Source: Welwitschia mirabilis (Eukaryota > Gnetophyta > Gnetopsida > Welwitschiales). Taken from it: DNA of 25,394 bases. The DNA is taken from NCBI GenBank assembly GCA_051453625.1, contig JBOZIK010000001.1, forward strand, positions 284,151,318 to 284,176,711, read 5' to 3'. Positions 8,671 to 17,784 of this stretch are shown here, piece by piece; position 1 is the stretch's first letter; each line of letters starts with the position of its first letter. Under the pieces are notes generated by a model. It made no database searches, had not been told where the DNA came from, and saw nothing but the letters and a program-made list of their open reading frames with translations. A program made the position numbers and the translations under genes.

Positions 8671-10005
8671 TGAAAATCCCTAAAGAAGGGGTAAATATGA
8701 TTTGACAACTTATATAAATAAAATTTTGTATCTGTAAGTGAGCAATATACTTTGCATGTGAAGATTAACAACGGTTAAAACTAATGCAAGGAAGAATGAG
8801 ACTAGCACACAAGAAATTTATAGTAGTTTTACTATGAGCCTACTCCACTTTTCAAGAAGAAACAAATGCTATGTCTTCCCTAGTTCCCTTTAACCTCCTT
8901 CAATAGATGATTTTCAAGCGCATCATCAACCCTTTTACAATGATGATTAAAGGCCAATCATCAACCTTTTATAGCAATGAGTCTTTTTTTGGCTTAGACT
9001 GAACCATATCCGAAACTTCACATAAAGCAAGGGTGCCTTGAACACTGATATTACAATTTGATTGCAGCAGATAAAATAACACCAATCTTAGACTCCAGAG
9101 AGAAGAATAGATAGAATGTAAGTTTTTCTCAATCAGGTTAAACCTTCTAAGAACTAGCTTCTTTCCTTTTGTAGAGCACACAAGCAAAGTAGTTGTTGAG
9201 GTTATGTTTCCAAGATCCTTGAAAATAAATATCACCTATCTAGCTGCCAATGAAAGACAAGATCATTGGAGAGGCACCCATCACAATCACCTTGAAGTTT
9301 GCACTTGATTCAACATTTAGAAACCCTAAGATTTCCGCCATAAACTATCCATTGTGCAATAGTCTAGAAGGGGGAACATCGACCCTAACTGAGTCAGGAT
9401 GTAGACACTAAAAATATTTGATTCTGTGCAAAAATCTTCACTTTTAGGGGTGGGGACATCTGCACTAAAACAATGGGGACATCCCTACTTGAAAATAAAT
9501 TATATTGTGCAAAAGTCTTCATTTCCAGGGTGGGGACATCTGCCTAAAACAGTGGGAACATCCGCAACTGTTACAAGTACAATCCCTCATACAAAAAGGC
9601 TACGAAGCGTGGGGGCATCCAGGCTCTTGGAGTGGGGACATCTGCACCTATTAATAGTACAAATTGCCATACAAATCAACTGCGAAGAGTGGGGATGTTC
9701 GGGCTGCTTAAGTGGGGACATCCACACCTATTAACAGGTCAAACTCCCATACAATTAGACTGTGAAGAGTGGGGACGTCCATGCCTTTTGAGGGGGGATG
9801 TTTGGGGTCCTGTTAGAACATAGTACAAAAACATGAGGCATGGACGTTTGCCATTAAAATCAAGGCTGACCAGACAAAAGTTTACCAATTTTAGATCATC
9901 CACTCGCTAGTCTTCAAAAAGTGGTAAGCATATTTTACATGCACACTTTGTGAACATGCCATCAATCTTATCACGTTCTCATCATTGAAACTCACACTTC
10001 CCACA
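8671..10005 (-). repeat. Element A 5' LTR (right copy)
   Basis: Partner of 1399-2732, with termini TG at 8671 and CA at 10005. It carries the same U3 array: two units of about 75 bp at about 9415-9568 with cores GGGGACATC, then three 80-bp units at 9569-9648, 9649-9728 and 9729-9810. The AACTACTATAAATT block lies at about 8815-8830 on the element strand. Open frames at 9426-9823 on the plus strand are by-products of the tandem units, not genes. Confidence 0.87.
9569..9810 (-). repeat. Three tandem ~80-bp units in A 5' LTR U3
   Basis: Units at 9569-9648, 9649-9728 and 9729-9810 match those at 2291-2530. Here the cores are better preserved: GTGGGGACATCTGCACC, GTGGGGACATCCACACC and GTGGGGACGTCC. 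Each unit contains two cores about 25-28 bp apart. Confidence 0.78.
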
Positions 10006-10010
10006 AAGCC
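10006..10010. repeat. Target-site duplication of element A, right copy (AAGCC)
   Basis: Exact copy of 1394-1398, directly after the CA end of the 5' LTR. Element B gag resumes here. Confidence 0.8.
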
Positions 10011-10300
10011 TACTTTGGATGACACTATTATGAAATTGTTGGATGTTCAAAATGGCAAGAAGAGCGTAATTGCAACTAAAACCTCTGGTGAAGCTTTGTC
10101 TGTAGAGAGAGGTGAATCTAGTTCTAGAAGGCCTCAGGCAGATATAAAAGTAGAGGCAAATCAAGCATGTAGAATGTTGTTTGTTGTTATGACAAGAAGA
10201 AAGGTCACATAAAGAGAGATTGCTACAAGTTGAAAAAGAAGAACCAAAGGACCAAAAAGAAGGATGAAGGCTATTGTAGTCAATCAAACTAGAATTATGA
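10006..10300 (+). pseudogene. Element B gag, C-terminal part with zinc-knuckle remnant
   Basis: Starts at the right edge of element A with PTLDDTIMKLLDVQ, matching the 'LTLDDVI.KLL' segment that follows the SLP.SW block in Tork/Tnt1-like gag (seen at 511-534). A Ser/Arg-rich region (ESSSRRPQ) follows, then, after a one-frame change, CYDKKKGHIKRDCYK at 10185-10226. This is recognisable as a nucleocapsid knuckle (GHIKRDC) but the second Cys is absent. An open frame seems to continue leftward through the duplicated AAGCC into 1256-1393, but that part is not clearly gag. Confidence 0.65.
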
Positions 10301-10329
10301 AGAGGTCGCATCACTCTCATTGTTCACTT

Positions 10330-10885
10330 AGGGACTACAATCTCCCAAGTACCTCTCATGATGTTGGGATCTTAGATTTTTTATACTTCCTACTATGTCT
10401 CTCCACACAGATAAATGTCTACCCTATAAGGTAATTTCCAATGGGGTTCTTTACTTAGGAGATGATTCAAACATATTAACAAGGGGATTTGAATTGTGAA
10501 GTTGAATTGTGTAAATGGAAACTTCATAATGTTGCAGAATGTTAGGCATATTCCCAAAGTGATAAACAATCCCATCTTCATTGCTTAGTTAGATGAGGGT
10601 GATTGCAAAATAAAATTTGGAAGCAATAGTTGGAAGATTGTCAAGGGGGCACTCGTGTTGATGCATGGCAAGAAAGAGGGATCCATGTATGTTTTGGGAG
10701 CTAAACCATTGTCTGGGAATGTTTTGGTGGTACAAGAGAATAGGGTAGCTTTACGGTGTCATAGACTGGGACATTTGAATGAAACTTATATAAAGGATCT
10801 TCAATCAAAGAATCTACTAAGCAAGATAACTAGCCTACCTTTTAATTTTTTTATTCCCAACTGCATAATAGGTAAAAATAAATGA
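10330..10885 (+). pseudogene. Element B protease end and GAG-pre-integrase
   Basis: Degenerate pol start. The protease DSG signature is not visible. The downstream block VRHIPKVINNPIFIA near 10540-10590 corresponds to the 'VRHVPDL..NLIS' stretch of Tork elements. From 10590 it reads CKIKFGSNSWKIVKGALVLM and GSMYVLGAK, and the pre-integrase block CHRLGHLNETYIKDLQSKNL at 10755-10815, where the usual LWH.RLGH is recognisable with Trp replaced by Cys. Stops are present before 10600. Confidence 0.68.
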
Positions 10886-11640
10886 ATGGAGTTAAGAAGA
10901 AATTTTCAACAGAAAGAGGCATCTGTTTTAAATTTGATTCACTTTGATTTACTTGGACCAATAGATCCTAATTTTGTAGGCTATGCTCCATATTTGATTA
11001 CTTTTGTTGATGACCATAATAGAAAAAAAATGGTTAGGCCCCTTGAAATCAAAAGACATGGCCTTTAACACATTTAAAATTTTTAAACATATAGTTGAAA
11101 CTGAAAGGGGCACGAAAATACATGATTTGCTAATAAATAATGGTGGTGAATTTTGCTCTAGAGTTTGAGAAATTTTGCAAGGAAGCAAGAATGGTGCATG
11201 AGAAAATGGTTCTTGGTACAACCCAACAAAATGGGGTTGCAGAGACGTAATATGACCATCATGAGAAATGCCAAAAGTCTAATGTCTAGACCAAGAGTTC
11301 CCAAGAAGCTATGAGAAAAGGTAGCAAATACAGTTGTGTACTTGCTAAGTAAGTCACAGCATACAACTCTTGAAGGTGAAATTTCGAAAATGTTGTGGAA
11401 TGGGAGTCCCATCTCTATAATCCACGTTGGAACATTTGGATGTGAGGCTTCAAGTCATGTATCTACCACGTCCTAGTTGGATGCTTATGCACACAAGTGT
11501 GCTTTCCTTGGTTATGGTGATGACAGTAGAGGGTTTAGACTCTAGGATCCTGTGAATCAAAAAGTGCTCAGATCACATAATATGACATTCACGGAAGATG
11601 TGATGTTTTTTGGCCAAAGGAAAAGGCATGAGATAAAGAA
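10886..11640 (+). pseudogene. Element B integrase, catalytic Asp changed
   Basis: Copia integrase. The stretch from 10886 has NLIHFDLLGPIDPNF (first catalytic Asp) and LITFVDDHNRK. The second catalytic region, normally 'TDNGGEF', reads INNGGEF with Asn (AAT, 11136-11138). The third, normally NGVAER.N, reads NGVAET followed by a stop near 11240-11260. Further down are GTFGCEAS, CAFLGYGDDSRGFRL (then TAG for Trp, near 11541) and DPVNQKVLRSHNMTF, the conserved C-terminal linker before RT. Frameshifts and stops throughout. Confidence 0.75.
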
Positions 11641-11769
11641 AGTCTTATCCCTAACACCAAGCAAGCAACTTTTAAAACCTCAAATCTAGAAGAAAAAGAG
11701 AAAAAAGCCTCAAATGATGGAAACTTTGAATAAAATTCTAGTAAGAACAATGGTGATGAGGCTATGCAT

Positions 11770-12790
11770 CCAAACTTGCAAGATCCTAAAGTTCATGATG
11801 AGCATCTTGAGGAACCTAAAACACTAGCACATTTGGTTTAAAGGTCTATAAGGGGACCTACATCTCCAGGCAGGTTTTTTCATTTGAATTACTTCTTTTA
11901 AATTGATTGTGGGGAACCTAAAACTTATGACAAAGCAATATTTGAGGCCAAATTCTGAAAAATGGCTAGAGGAACTTGTGCCTCTTCCAAAGGCAAGCAT
12001 GCTCTTCCCAACAGATGGTTGCTTAGAATCAAGGAAAAGGCTAATAGTAACAAGAGATACATGGCAAAGATGGGACCTGAAAGCTTTTATCACTAAAATT
12101 TTCTCACCTATTGTAAAATATGCTTGAATTTATACCATTTTTCATTATTTGCATGGTTTGATTTGGAATTGAAGCAATTCAACATCAAAATAACTTTTCT
12201 ATATGGTGACTATTAAGGAAATCCACATGAAACAAGCTATTGGTTCTGTGGATTCTAATCCTATACCAATCCACAGGTTAAGGAGAAGCTCGTCAGGCTT
12301 AAAACAGGCTTCAAGATAGTGGTATAAGAATCTTTTACGCAAAAGCTGCAATATTTTGAAAGTAAAGTTGATCACTGTATGTATTTACATAGCTCAATCA
12401 TCGATAAACTTATCATCTTATTGCTCTATGTTGATGGCATGCCTGTAGAAGGAAATCATGTTAGTGAATCTAGGAGATTGAGATCTTGGATGGCAAGATA
12501 CTTTGCAACTAAAGATCTTCTATCAACAACATTCTTAGGATAAGAATCCCGAGGGACAAAAGTAATGGTAACCTATGGTTGAGTCAGTTTGATTATATTG
12601 GTAAAGGGCTAGAATGTTTTCATATGAAAAACTGGAATCCAGTGGGTGCTCCTTCAACATCACACTTTTAGCTATCTAAGAAGGATTGTCCTAAATCTAA
12701 AAAGGATAAAAAGAAAATGGCATCTATTCCTTATACAACTATTGTTGTGTGTACCCATCCAAATATTGTATATGCAATGAGAGTTGTCTC
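11770..12790 (+). pseudogene. Element B reverse transcriptase with mutated YVDD box
   Basis: Copia RT, which would copy element RNA into DNA. Recognisable pieces, split over frames: GEPKTYDKAIFEANSEKWLE near 11911-11970 (conserved RT entry), FSPIVKYA at 12098-12121, FDLELKQFNIKITFLYGD near 12160-12210 (normally 'DLELEQMDVKTAFLHGD'), LVRLKTGFK, VDHCMY, then LLLYVDGMPVEG at 12418-12453. The active-site YVDD motif reads YVDG; the second Asp codon is GGC (12436-12438). Several stops and frame changes, so the enzyme is dead. Confidence 0.78.
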
Positions 12791-13440
12791 TCAATTTATG
12801 ACCAATCCTAGTCTCAAGCATTAGGAAGTGATGAAATGGATAATCTAGTACCTATAGGGGTCACAACATGTTGCATTGTGTGTTGAAGGTGACAAATTTC
12901 ATGTTGTTGGTTTTGTAGATGTAAATTTTACACGTTGTAGAGATACTTGGAGATCCAACACTAGTTATGTCTTTATCCTTGGTAACGGTGCAGTGAGCCA
13001 GTTATCAAATCTCCAAAAAGATGTTTCTTTGTCTACGACAAAGGCTAAACAACTTGCTCTCACAAAGGCAACAAAAGTGTTAACATGGCCGAAATATTTG
13101 CTTAGATGGTTTAGTTTTAAACGAAAGAAAAGGAAGGGATGTTGTGGTAGTCAAAGTGTCATATGCTTGTTCAAAAATGTAGCTTTTCATCCTTAGACAA
13201 AACACATCGACAGTTCACTATCATTTCATTAGAAAAGTTATTGAAAGAAGGAATGTTACCAGTACCCAAAATCCATGCAAAGAAGAATGCATCAAATGCT
13301 TTGACTAACCCAGTCACAATAGAGAAGAACTCATTCTGCAAGAGAAGGATCAGATTGGTGATCACTTGGTGATTTATGCATGAAAAGCAATGCACCTCTT
13401 GGGGTTTTGGAAATGGATCTTATCCTTGAGGATTGGTGAC
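12791..13440 (+). pseudogene. Element B RNase H and pol C-terminus
   Basis: Open from 12876 to 13196 with GFVDVNFTRCRDTWRSNTSY, which matches 'GYVDADFAGD.D.RRST(T/S)GY', GNGAVSQLSNLQKDVSLSTT, then KAKQLALTKATK where the family has EAEY.AL.EA.K. Both Glu of that box, including the catalytic one, are Lys. A frameshifted TKHIDSSLSFH near 13198 and the A(L)TNPVT tail near 13300-13315 close the domain. After 13380 sequence resembling a pol end (APLGVLEMDLILED) runs to the large gap. Confidence 0.72.
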
Positions 13441-14357
13441 TCTATCTGGAAGAATGTTGTAATGTGAANNNNNNNNNNNNNNNNNNNNNNNNNNNNNNNN
13501 NNNNNNNNNNNNNNNNNNNNNNNNNNNNNNNNNNNNNNNNNNNNNNNNNNNNNNNNNNNNNNNNNNNNNNNNNNNNNNNNNNNNNNNNNNNNNNNNNNNN
13601 NNNNNNNNNNNNNNNNNNNNNNNNNNNNNNNNNNNNNNNNNNNNNNNNNNNNNNNNNNNNNNNNNNNNNNNNNNNNNNNNNNNNNNNNNNNNNNNNNNNN
13701 NNNNNNNNNNNNNNNNNNNNNNNNNNNNNNNNNNNNNNNNNNNNNNNNNNNNNNNNNNNNNNNNNNNNNNNNNNNNNNNNNNNNNNNNNNNNNNNNNNNN
13801 NNNNNNNNNNNNNNNNNNNNNNNNNNNNNNNNNNNNNNNNNNNNNNNNNNNNNNNNNNNNNNNNNNNNNNNNNNNNNNNNNNNNNNNNNNNNNNNNNNNN
13901 NNNNNNNNNNNNNNNNNNNNNNNNNNNNNNNNNNNNNNNNNNNNNNNNNNNNNNNNNNNNNNNNNNNNNNNNNNNNNNNNNNNNNNNNNNNNNNNNNNNN
14001 NNNNNNNNNNNNNNNNNNNNNNNNNNNNNNNNNNNNNNNNNNNNNNNNNNNNNNNNNNNNNNNNNNNNNNNNNNNNNNNNNNNNNNNNNNNNNNNNNNNN
14101 NNNNNNNNNNNNNNNNNNNNNNNNNNNNNNNNNNNNNNNNNNNNNNNNNNNNNNNNNNNNNNNNNNNNNNNNNNNNNNNNNNNNNNNNNNNNNNNNNNNN
14201 NNNNNNNNNNNNNNNNNNNNNNNNNNNNNNNNNNNNNNNNNNNNNNNNNNNNNNNNNNNNNNNNNNNNNNNNNNNNNNNNNNNNNNNNNNNNNNNNNNNN
14301 NNNNNNNNNNNNNNNNNNNNNNNNNNNNCTCTATCTGGAAGAATGTTGTAATGTGAA
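13440..14357. other. 860-N gap (13469-14328) flanked by an identical 29-bp sequence
   Basis: The 29 bases 13440-13468 just before the gap are identical to 14329-14357 just after it (they begin CTCTATCTGG and end AATGTGAA). Each copy ends exactly at the gap edge, which suggests overlapping contig ends and a spurious or over-estimated gap. A genuine direct repeat such as two LTR starts is a less likely alternative. Confidence 0.7.
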
Positions 14358-14641
14358 GCCAAAGTCTAATTTTATTTCTTTGTCTATTATATTCCTATGT
14401 TGACTCCATTTGTTTATAAAAGGTGTATCTCATTATAAATTCACCTTGGAGTAGTTATTAAAATAAGTTGATAACAAAAGGTGGGGAAATGATGGTTACA
14501 AGATAGTTAGGGTTGGTTTGCTTTTTTAACCTAACTCCTCTCCCACATATATGCCTCAAACCATTGAAGGTTGATGGGGTTGTTGTACCACTTGATCAAT
14601 CATACGTTTTACACCATCCAATAGTCTATGGTATCATAACC
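14344..14641 (+). repeat. Possible short LTR with TATA box and primer-site-like sequence
   Basis: Follows the end of element B pol. The sequence starts TGTTGTAATG after a purine-rich GGAAGAA, has a good TATA-type box TTTATAAAAGG near 14411-14421, and near its end reads ACACCATCCA. Eight bases later comes TGGTATCATAACC (14629-14641), two mismatches from the tRNA-iMet primer site TGGTATCAGAGCC. It could be the 3' LTR of B or an LTR of another element. No second copy is in the window, so the ends are guesses. Confidence 0.3.
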
Positions 14642-15640
14642 AGTGAAGACAAGAGGTTAGCGACTACAAGAGCACTTAGGAGAGCATGATATTGCAAATT
14701 GCTTCAAAAAGAGGTTAAAGTATCAAAAATAAGAGAAACAACAATGCATCTAAATACACAATGCAAGTCACTATCACGCTCTAATGGGCTATCACCCACT
14801 TAGTCTCAAACCATTGACCATATTTCATCAATCAAAGATTAGTATATCATAATGAAAAACATTACACAATTTGAGAATCAAAAATGAAGTATTTTACTAA
14901 GTCAAATATTTCGATATTTGACTTACATTAAGGGCTTGGACACAAAGGTCTCACCTCAACTTACAAAATGAGGCAACAAACCTAGTTCTAAGTCTCTCCT
15001 AATGGCTTCCTCACTCCCTATTACTTCTGTCACTTCATTTAAGCTATAAGGAAAAGCTAACCTTGGCAAGGATAAACCCCTTGCTTAAATAGGTTTGGGT
15101 GGAGGTGCAAGTTACATAAGAAGTTAACTTGGTGGTTACAAAAGCCACAACTATTGCTACTTGTGTTGTTGGACGATTGCAAGTGACAACAAATTTAGTT
15201 ATTAACAAATGAGGCAACATTGGGAGATATTGCTAAGCGACTTCATGTGGCAACGACTCTAGCTATGATGTACAGTCACTACGTCATCGTCTAGCGAAGG
15301 TATATGGCAACATTTCTATAGGCAAGATCGTCGTTGGGTTTGTCATTAGGCCATAATTCTATTTGCAAGTGGCGATGATTCTATCAATATTCCACGTTCT
15401 TGCAATTCCTTCTTTTAATTTCATTCAATCCTTTTGCAAAGAATTATTAACCTTATTCACACTCAACTTTACACCATTAGTATGCCTCATAGGTCTTGTT
15501 TTTTAGTGTTTGTCAAGAGTGGATGGTTGTACGCTTTACAACTATTTGCATCCTCTAAAGCTTTTGTTTGCTAATAAGAGATCTATAATGCTTTCTTTAG
15601 GGTATTTGCTAAAAAGGGGTCTAACCTTGTTAAATATCAT
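14642..15640. other. Non-coding stretch without recognisable gene
   Basis: No credible coding sequence on either strand. It holds a perfect inverted repeat at 14898-14925 and a loose series of TGGCAACGATTCTA-like phrases between about 15180 and 15385 (clearest at 15248, 15305 and 15370). Probably decayed retroelement sequence, possibly the interior of the element whose primer-like site lies at 14629. Confidence 0.4.
14898..14925. other. Perfect 12-bp inverted repeat with TTCG loop
   Basis: TAAGTCAAATAT (14898-14909), loop TTCG (14910-14913), then its exact reverse complement ATATTTGACTTA (14914-14925). The arms contain TTGAC, the core of plant W-boxes. It may be a hairpin, a footprint of a small inverted-repeat element, or chance in A/T-rich DNA. 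Confidence 0.5.
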
Positions 15641-15941
15641 GTGTGCTTTAGTTTTTATTTGGGTTTGTTGATCTTGCTTAATGTTGTTCTCATTTTGATA
15701 ACAAAAACCAACTTACCAAAGTCTTCCAAAGAAACATCTAGCTTTCCCAAGGATTTGAAAAATTAAAATGAAAAAAACACCTCTAAGACATCTGAACATG
15801 TCTACACAGTCAAAAGATGCCTAACAAAAAGAAGAAAAAGAACAATGTTGCTAATTTCTTCACAGAGGTGGTGGGCTTCGATAGAATTTAGTTTTGTAGA
15901 AGCATAGCATGCTTTGGAGATCTACCTTTATGTGGGAGAAT
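15641..15941 (+). other. Sequence before element C LTR, ending in a polypurine-like tract
   Basis: No gene. The stretch 15660-15710 (GATCTTGCTTAATG, then CTCATTTTGATAACAAA) resembles 55-95 of the window (TATCTTGCTTTATG, then CTCATTTTGATAAAAA). Directly before the LTR start it reads TATGTGGGAGAAT|TGTTG, like a plus-strand polypurine tract abutting a 3' LTR. Confidence 0.35.
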
Positions 15942-16059
15942 TGTTGAAAATGTGAAGGCAAATTTACCAAAAAATTAGCATTCAAAAACCTAAGGAAATG
16001 AGTTTCAATGATGATCTTGGGTCTCCCACATTCTAAATTGGGCCAACCAAAATCATGGG

Positions 16060-16287
16060 ATGCCTGCCTTATCTCTCTGAGATGTCTAGACCTGTGCATA
16101 GCATTTTATATGAAGATGTCTAGCCTATCTTCTCAGGACGTCCGGCACTATTAGCAGTTGCCTCGTACTGGGACGTCCGACTTATCTTCTTAAGACGTCT
16201 AGGCCTGTTAGCTATTGTTTTATACTAGGACGTCCGACCTATCTTCTCGGGACATTTGGGCCTGTGTACAGTATTGTAAAAGAAGGG
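16060..16287 (+). repeat. Four tandem ~57-bp units in C LTR U3
   Basis: Units begin at about 16060, 16116, 16173 and 16230, with a partial fifth at 16288 (spacings 56, 57, 57, 58). Each reads A(C/T)GTC(C/T)G(A/C)C.TATCTTCT, then a second GGACGTC/AGACGTC/GGACATT core, then GGCCTGT and a T-rich stretch. The unit length differs from A, but each unit again carries two GACGTC-type cores. Confidence 0.78.
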
Positions 16288-16621
16288 ATGTCCTGCCTTC
16301 CTCTTAGTTGAAACACAGAATATGATAAAAATCGAGACGTCTGGGACTTGGGACGGGGACATCTAGGCCAGTGAACATTGAAGCAAAAGGTTGACCATTG
16401 GAGGTATCAGATTTAGCAAATAATGGAAAAAACAGTCAAAACATTCATCTGGCACATTAGCCAAAGCAAAAGGGCACTCTACATGAAGTTGCAACAACTA
16501 GTTTTTGGTGTCATGATATTAAAAGGGCACCAGGTCCATAAGAACCTCTTCCAATCTCTAAGAAAATTTTAGATAGACTCTGTATACATTGTACTATCCT
16601 TTGTTCTATTCTTTTGATGTA

Positions 16622-16626
16622 ATTAT
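16622..16626. repeat. Target-site duplication of solo LTR F, left copy (ATTAT)
   Basis: ATTAT immediately before TGTTAGAG; exact copy at 17264-17268. Confidence 0.72.
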
Positions 16627-17263
16627 TGTTAGAGAAATACAGAAAGCAAAAGCAAAATAGCAACACACCAGATTTACGTGGAAAACCCCAATGTGGGGAA
16701 AAACACGGAAGCAATGCAGAGCTCTCTATTAGAATGAAGAAAAAAACAAGGACACAAGTCGTCCTCAATAGCCAATCTAATAACTCTTGACTCCTACACC
16801 TTGTGGCATTCCATGCCTCTACACTCCTTATATAGATTTTCTTTTAGGGTAGAAACNNNNNNNNNNNNNNNNNNNNNNNNNNNNNNNNNNNNNNNNNNNN
16901 NNNNNNNNNNNNNNNNNNNNNNNNNNNNNNNNNNNNNNNNNNNNNNNNNNNNNNNNNNNNNNNNNNNNNNNNNNNNNNNNNNNNNNNNNNNNNNNNNNNN
17001 NNNNNNNNNNNNNNNNNNNNNNNNNNNNNNNNNNNNNNNNNNNNNNNNNNNNNNNNNNNNNNNNNNNNNNNNNNNNNNNNNNNNNNNNNNNNNNNNNNNN
17101 NNNNNNNNNNNNNNNNNNNNNNNNCTTTCTAGATGACCCCATTTAACTTCCCTTTTTCCTTTTAATATTACAACAAGAAAAGGAAAAGGGACTATATAAA
17201 ACTATATAAAGTCACACTATAAAGGAATAAATAACATCAAGAGATTTGGCTTCACTTCCAACA
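16627..17263. mobile_element. Solo LTR (F) inserted in the LTR of element C
   Basis: Bounded by TGTTAGAGAAATAC at 16627 and CACTTCCAACA at 17263, with exact 5-bp flanks ATTAT. Inside is GATTTACGTGGAAAACCCC followed by TGGGGAAAAACACGG, a motif pair often seen in plant LTRs. The visible 637 bp includes 268 N (16857-17124). If the gap is correctly sized this is a solo LTR left by recombination. A larger element hidden in the gap cannot be excluded. Strand is undetermined, and the 85-codon minus-strand open frame here looks spurious. Confidence 0.65.
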
Positions 17264-17268
17264 ATTAT
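17264..17268. repeat. Target-site duplication of solo LTR F, right copy (ATTAT)
   Basis: Follows the terminal ACA of F; identical to 16622-16626. Element C LTR sequence resumes after it. Confidence 0.72.
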
Positions 17269-17721
17269 CTTGTACCTTATTAAGACATCAGCTCCTTGAA
17301 GAGCATTCAATTGTACAAGTTGATGATTGATGCAATTTAGGCATACATTCCATCAGAACCCATATCAAATTAGAGCTATTGCATTGTGCTCTAAGAGAGC
17401 CTGCTATGAAAGCATTAAGATCCTTATGAAGGGTGCTGGAAGGATTGTAGACCCTTCAAGAAAAGGGGACTATAAGTTTCGTGAAGAAAAGCGTTAAGGA
17501 ACTAGGAGGCTGAAGGCTATTGCTGCTATTGAGAGTGGAGTAGGCACCTTGCTAAACCACTATAAATTTGTGATGTTCTTTACTGGGTGTACTTTCATTT
17601 TTCATTAGGTCTATTTAAATTTTTTAAGATTATTATTTCAATTTTCAAATATTTCTTCTAAAAAATATTAATACCCTATTCACCCCCACCTCCTCTAGGG
17701 TGTCATTCCGCTCCTAACAAT

Positions 17722-17734
17722 TGGTATCAGAGCC
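17722..17734 (+). other. Element C primer-binding site (initiator tRNA-Met)
   Basis: TGGTATCAGAGCC, a perfect match to the plant copia primer site complementary to initiator tRNA-Met, two bases after the LTR end ...CTAACA at 17719. It marks the start of minus-strand DNA synthesis and fixes element orientation as plus. Confidence 0.92.
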
Positions 17735-17784
17735 TGGTTGCTCTAGATTTATTTGGTAATCTGTGTTTTCAGGACTAGAAGTTC

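Larger units (their letters stand above)
1399..10005 (-). mobile_element. Element A: near-complete Sirevirus-like Ty1/copia retrotransposon
   Basis: Read on the minus strand: 5' LTR (10005-8671), primer-binding site (8670-8657), gag with two CCHC knuckles and a coiled-coil-like stretch, protease, pre-integrase, integrase, RT remnant, RNase H tail, a spacer, an accessory env-like ORF (4578-3551), polypurine tracts, and 3' LTR (2732-1399). Flanked by AAGCC duplications. The long LTRs, accessory ORF after pol and several polypurine tracts are traits of the Sirevirus (SIRE/Maximus) lineage. The element is dead: many stops and frameshifts, a deleted RT core, and Asn at the protease active site. 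Its apparent 8.6 kb includes 100 N and about 340 bp duplicated across the gap at 3054-3153, so the true length is probably nearer 8.2 kb. Confidence 0.88.
15942..17719 (+). repeat. Element C 5' LTR, interrupted by solo LTR F
   Basis: Starts TGTTGAAAATG and ends CTCCTAACA just before the primer site; both ends resemble those of D's LTR in its own orientation (TGTTGAAG and TCTAACA). Removing F and one ATTAT copy leaves about 1.14 kb. U3 contains 57-bp tandem units (16060-16287). Near the 3' side, AACCACTATAAATTTGTG at 17554-17571 is the block shared with A, D and E. Before the end, CTATTCACCCCC then CCTCTAGGGTG is the counterpart of AGAGGGGGTGTGAATAG at the start of D as written here. The second LTR is not in the window. 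Confidence 0.75.

Noticed and set aside
9426-9823. Two overlapping plus-strand open frames of 102 and 63 codons
   Set aside because: They lie in the tandem units of the A LTR, on the strand opposite to the element, and their repeated peptide comes from the DNA repeat.
13442-14362. Open frames of about 300 codons on both strands
   Set aside because: Almost entirely N; an artefact of translating a gap. The same holds for 16801-17142, 19410-19680 and 24219-24566.
16060-16290. Regular 57-bp repeats considered as a CRISPR array or satellite
   Set aside because: The whole unit is repeated with no unique spacers, there are only four copies, and it lies within an LTR of a plant element.
16511-16768. 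85-codon minus-strand open frame with a hydrophobic start resembling a signal peptide
   Set aside because: Crosses the boundary of solo LTR F and its target duplication, so it cannot be an ancestral gene.
17340-17560. Possible host exon or small protein in the purine-rich stretch before the primer site
   Set aside because: It is inside the element C LTR (R/U5 side) and broken by stops in every frame.
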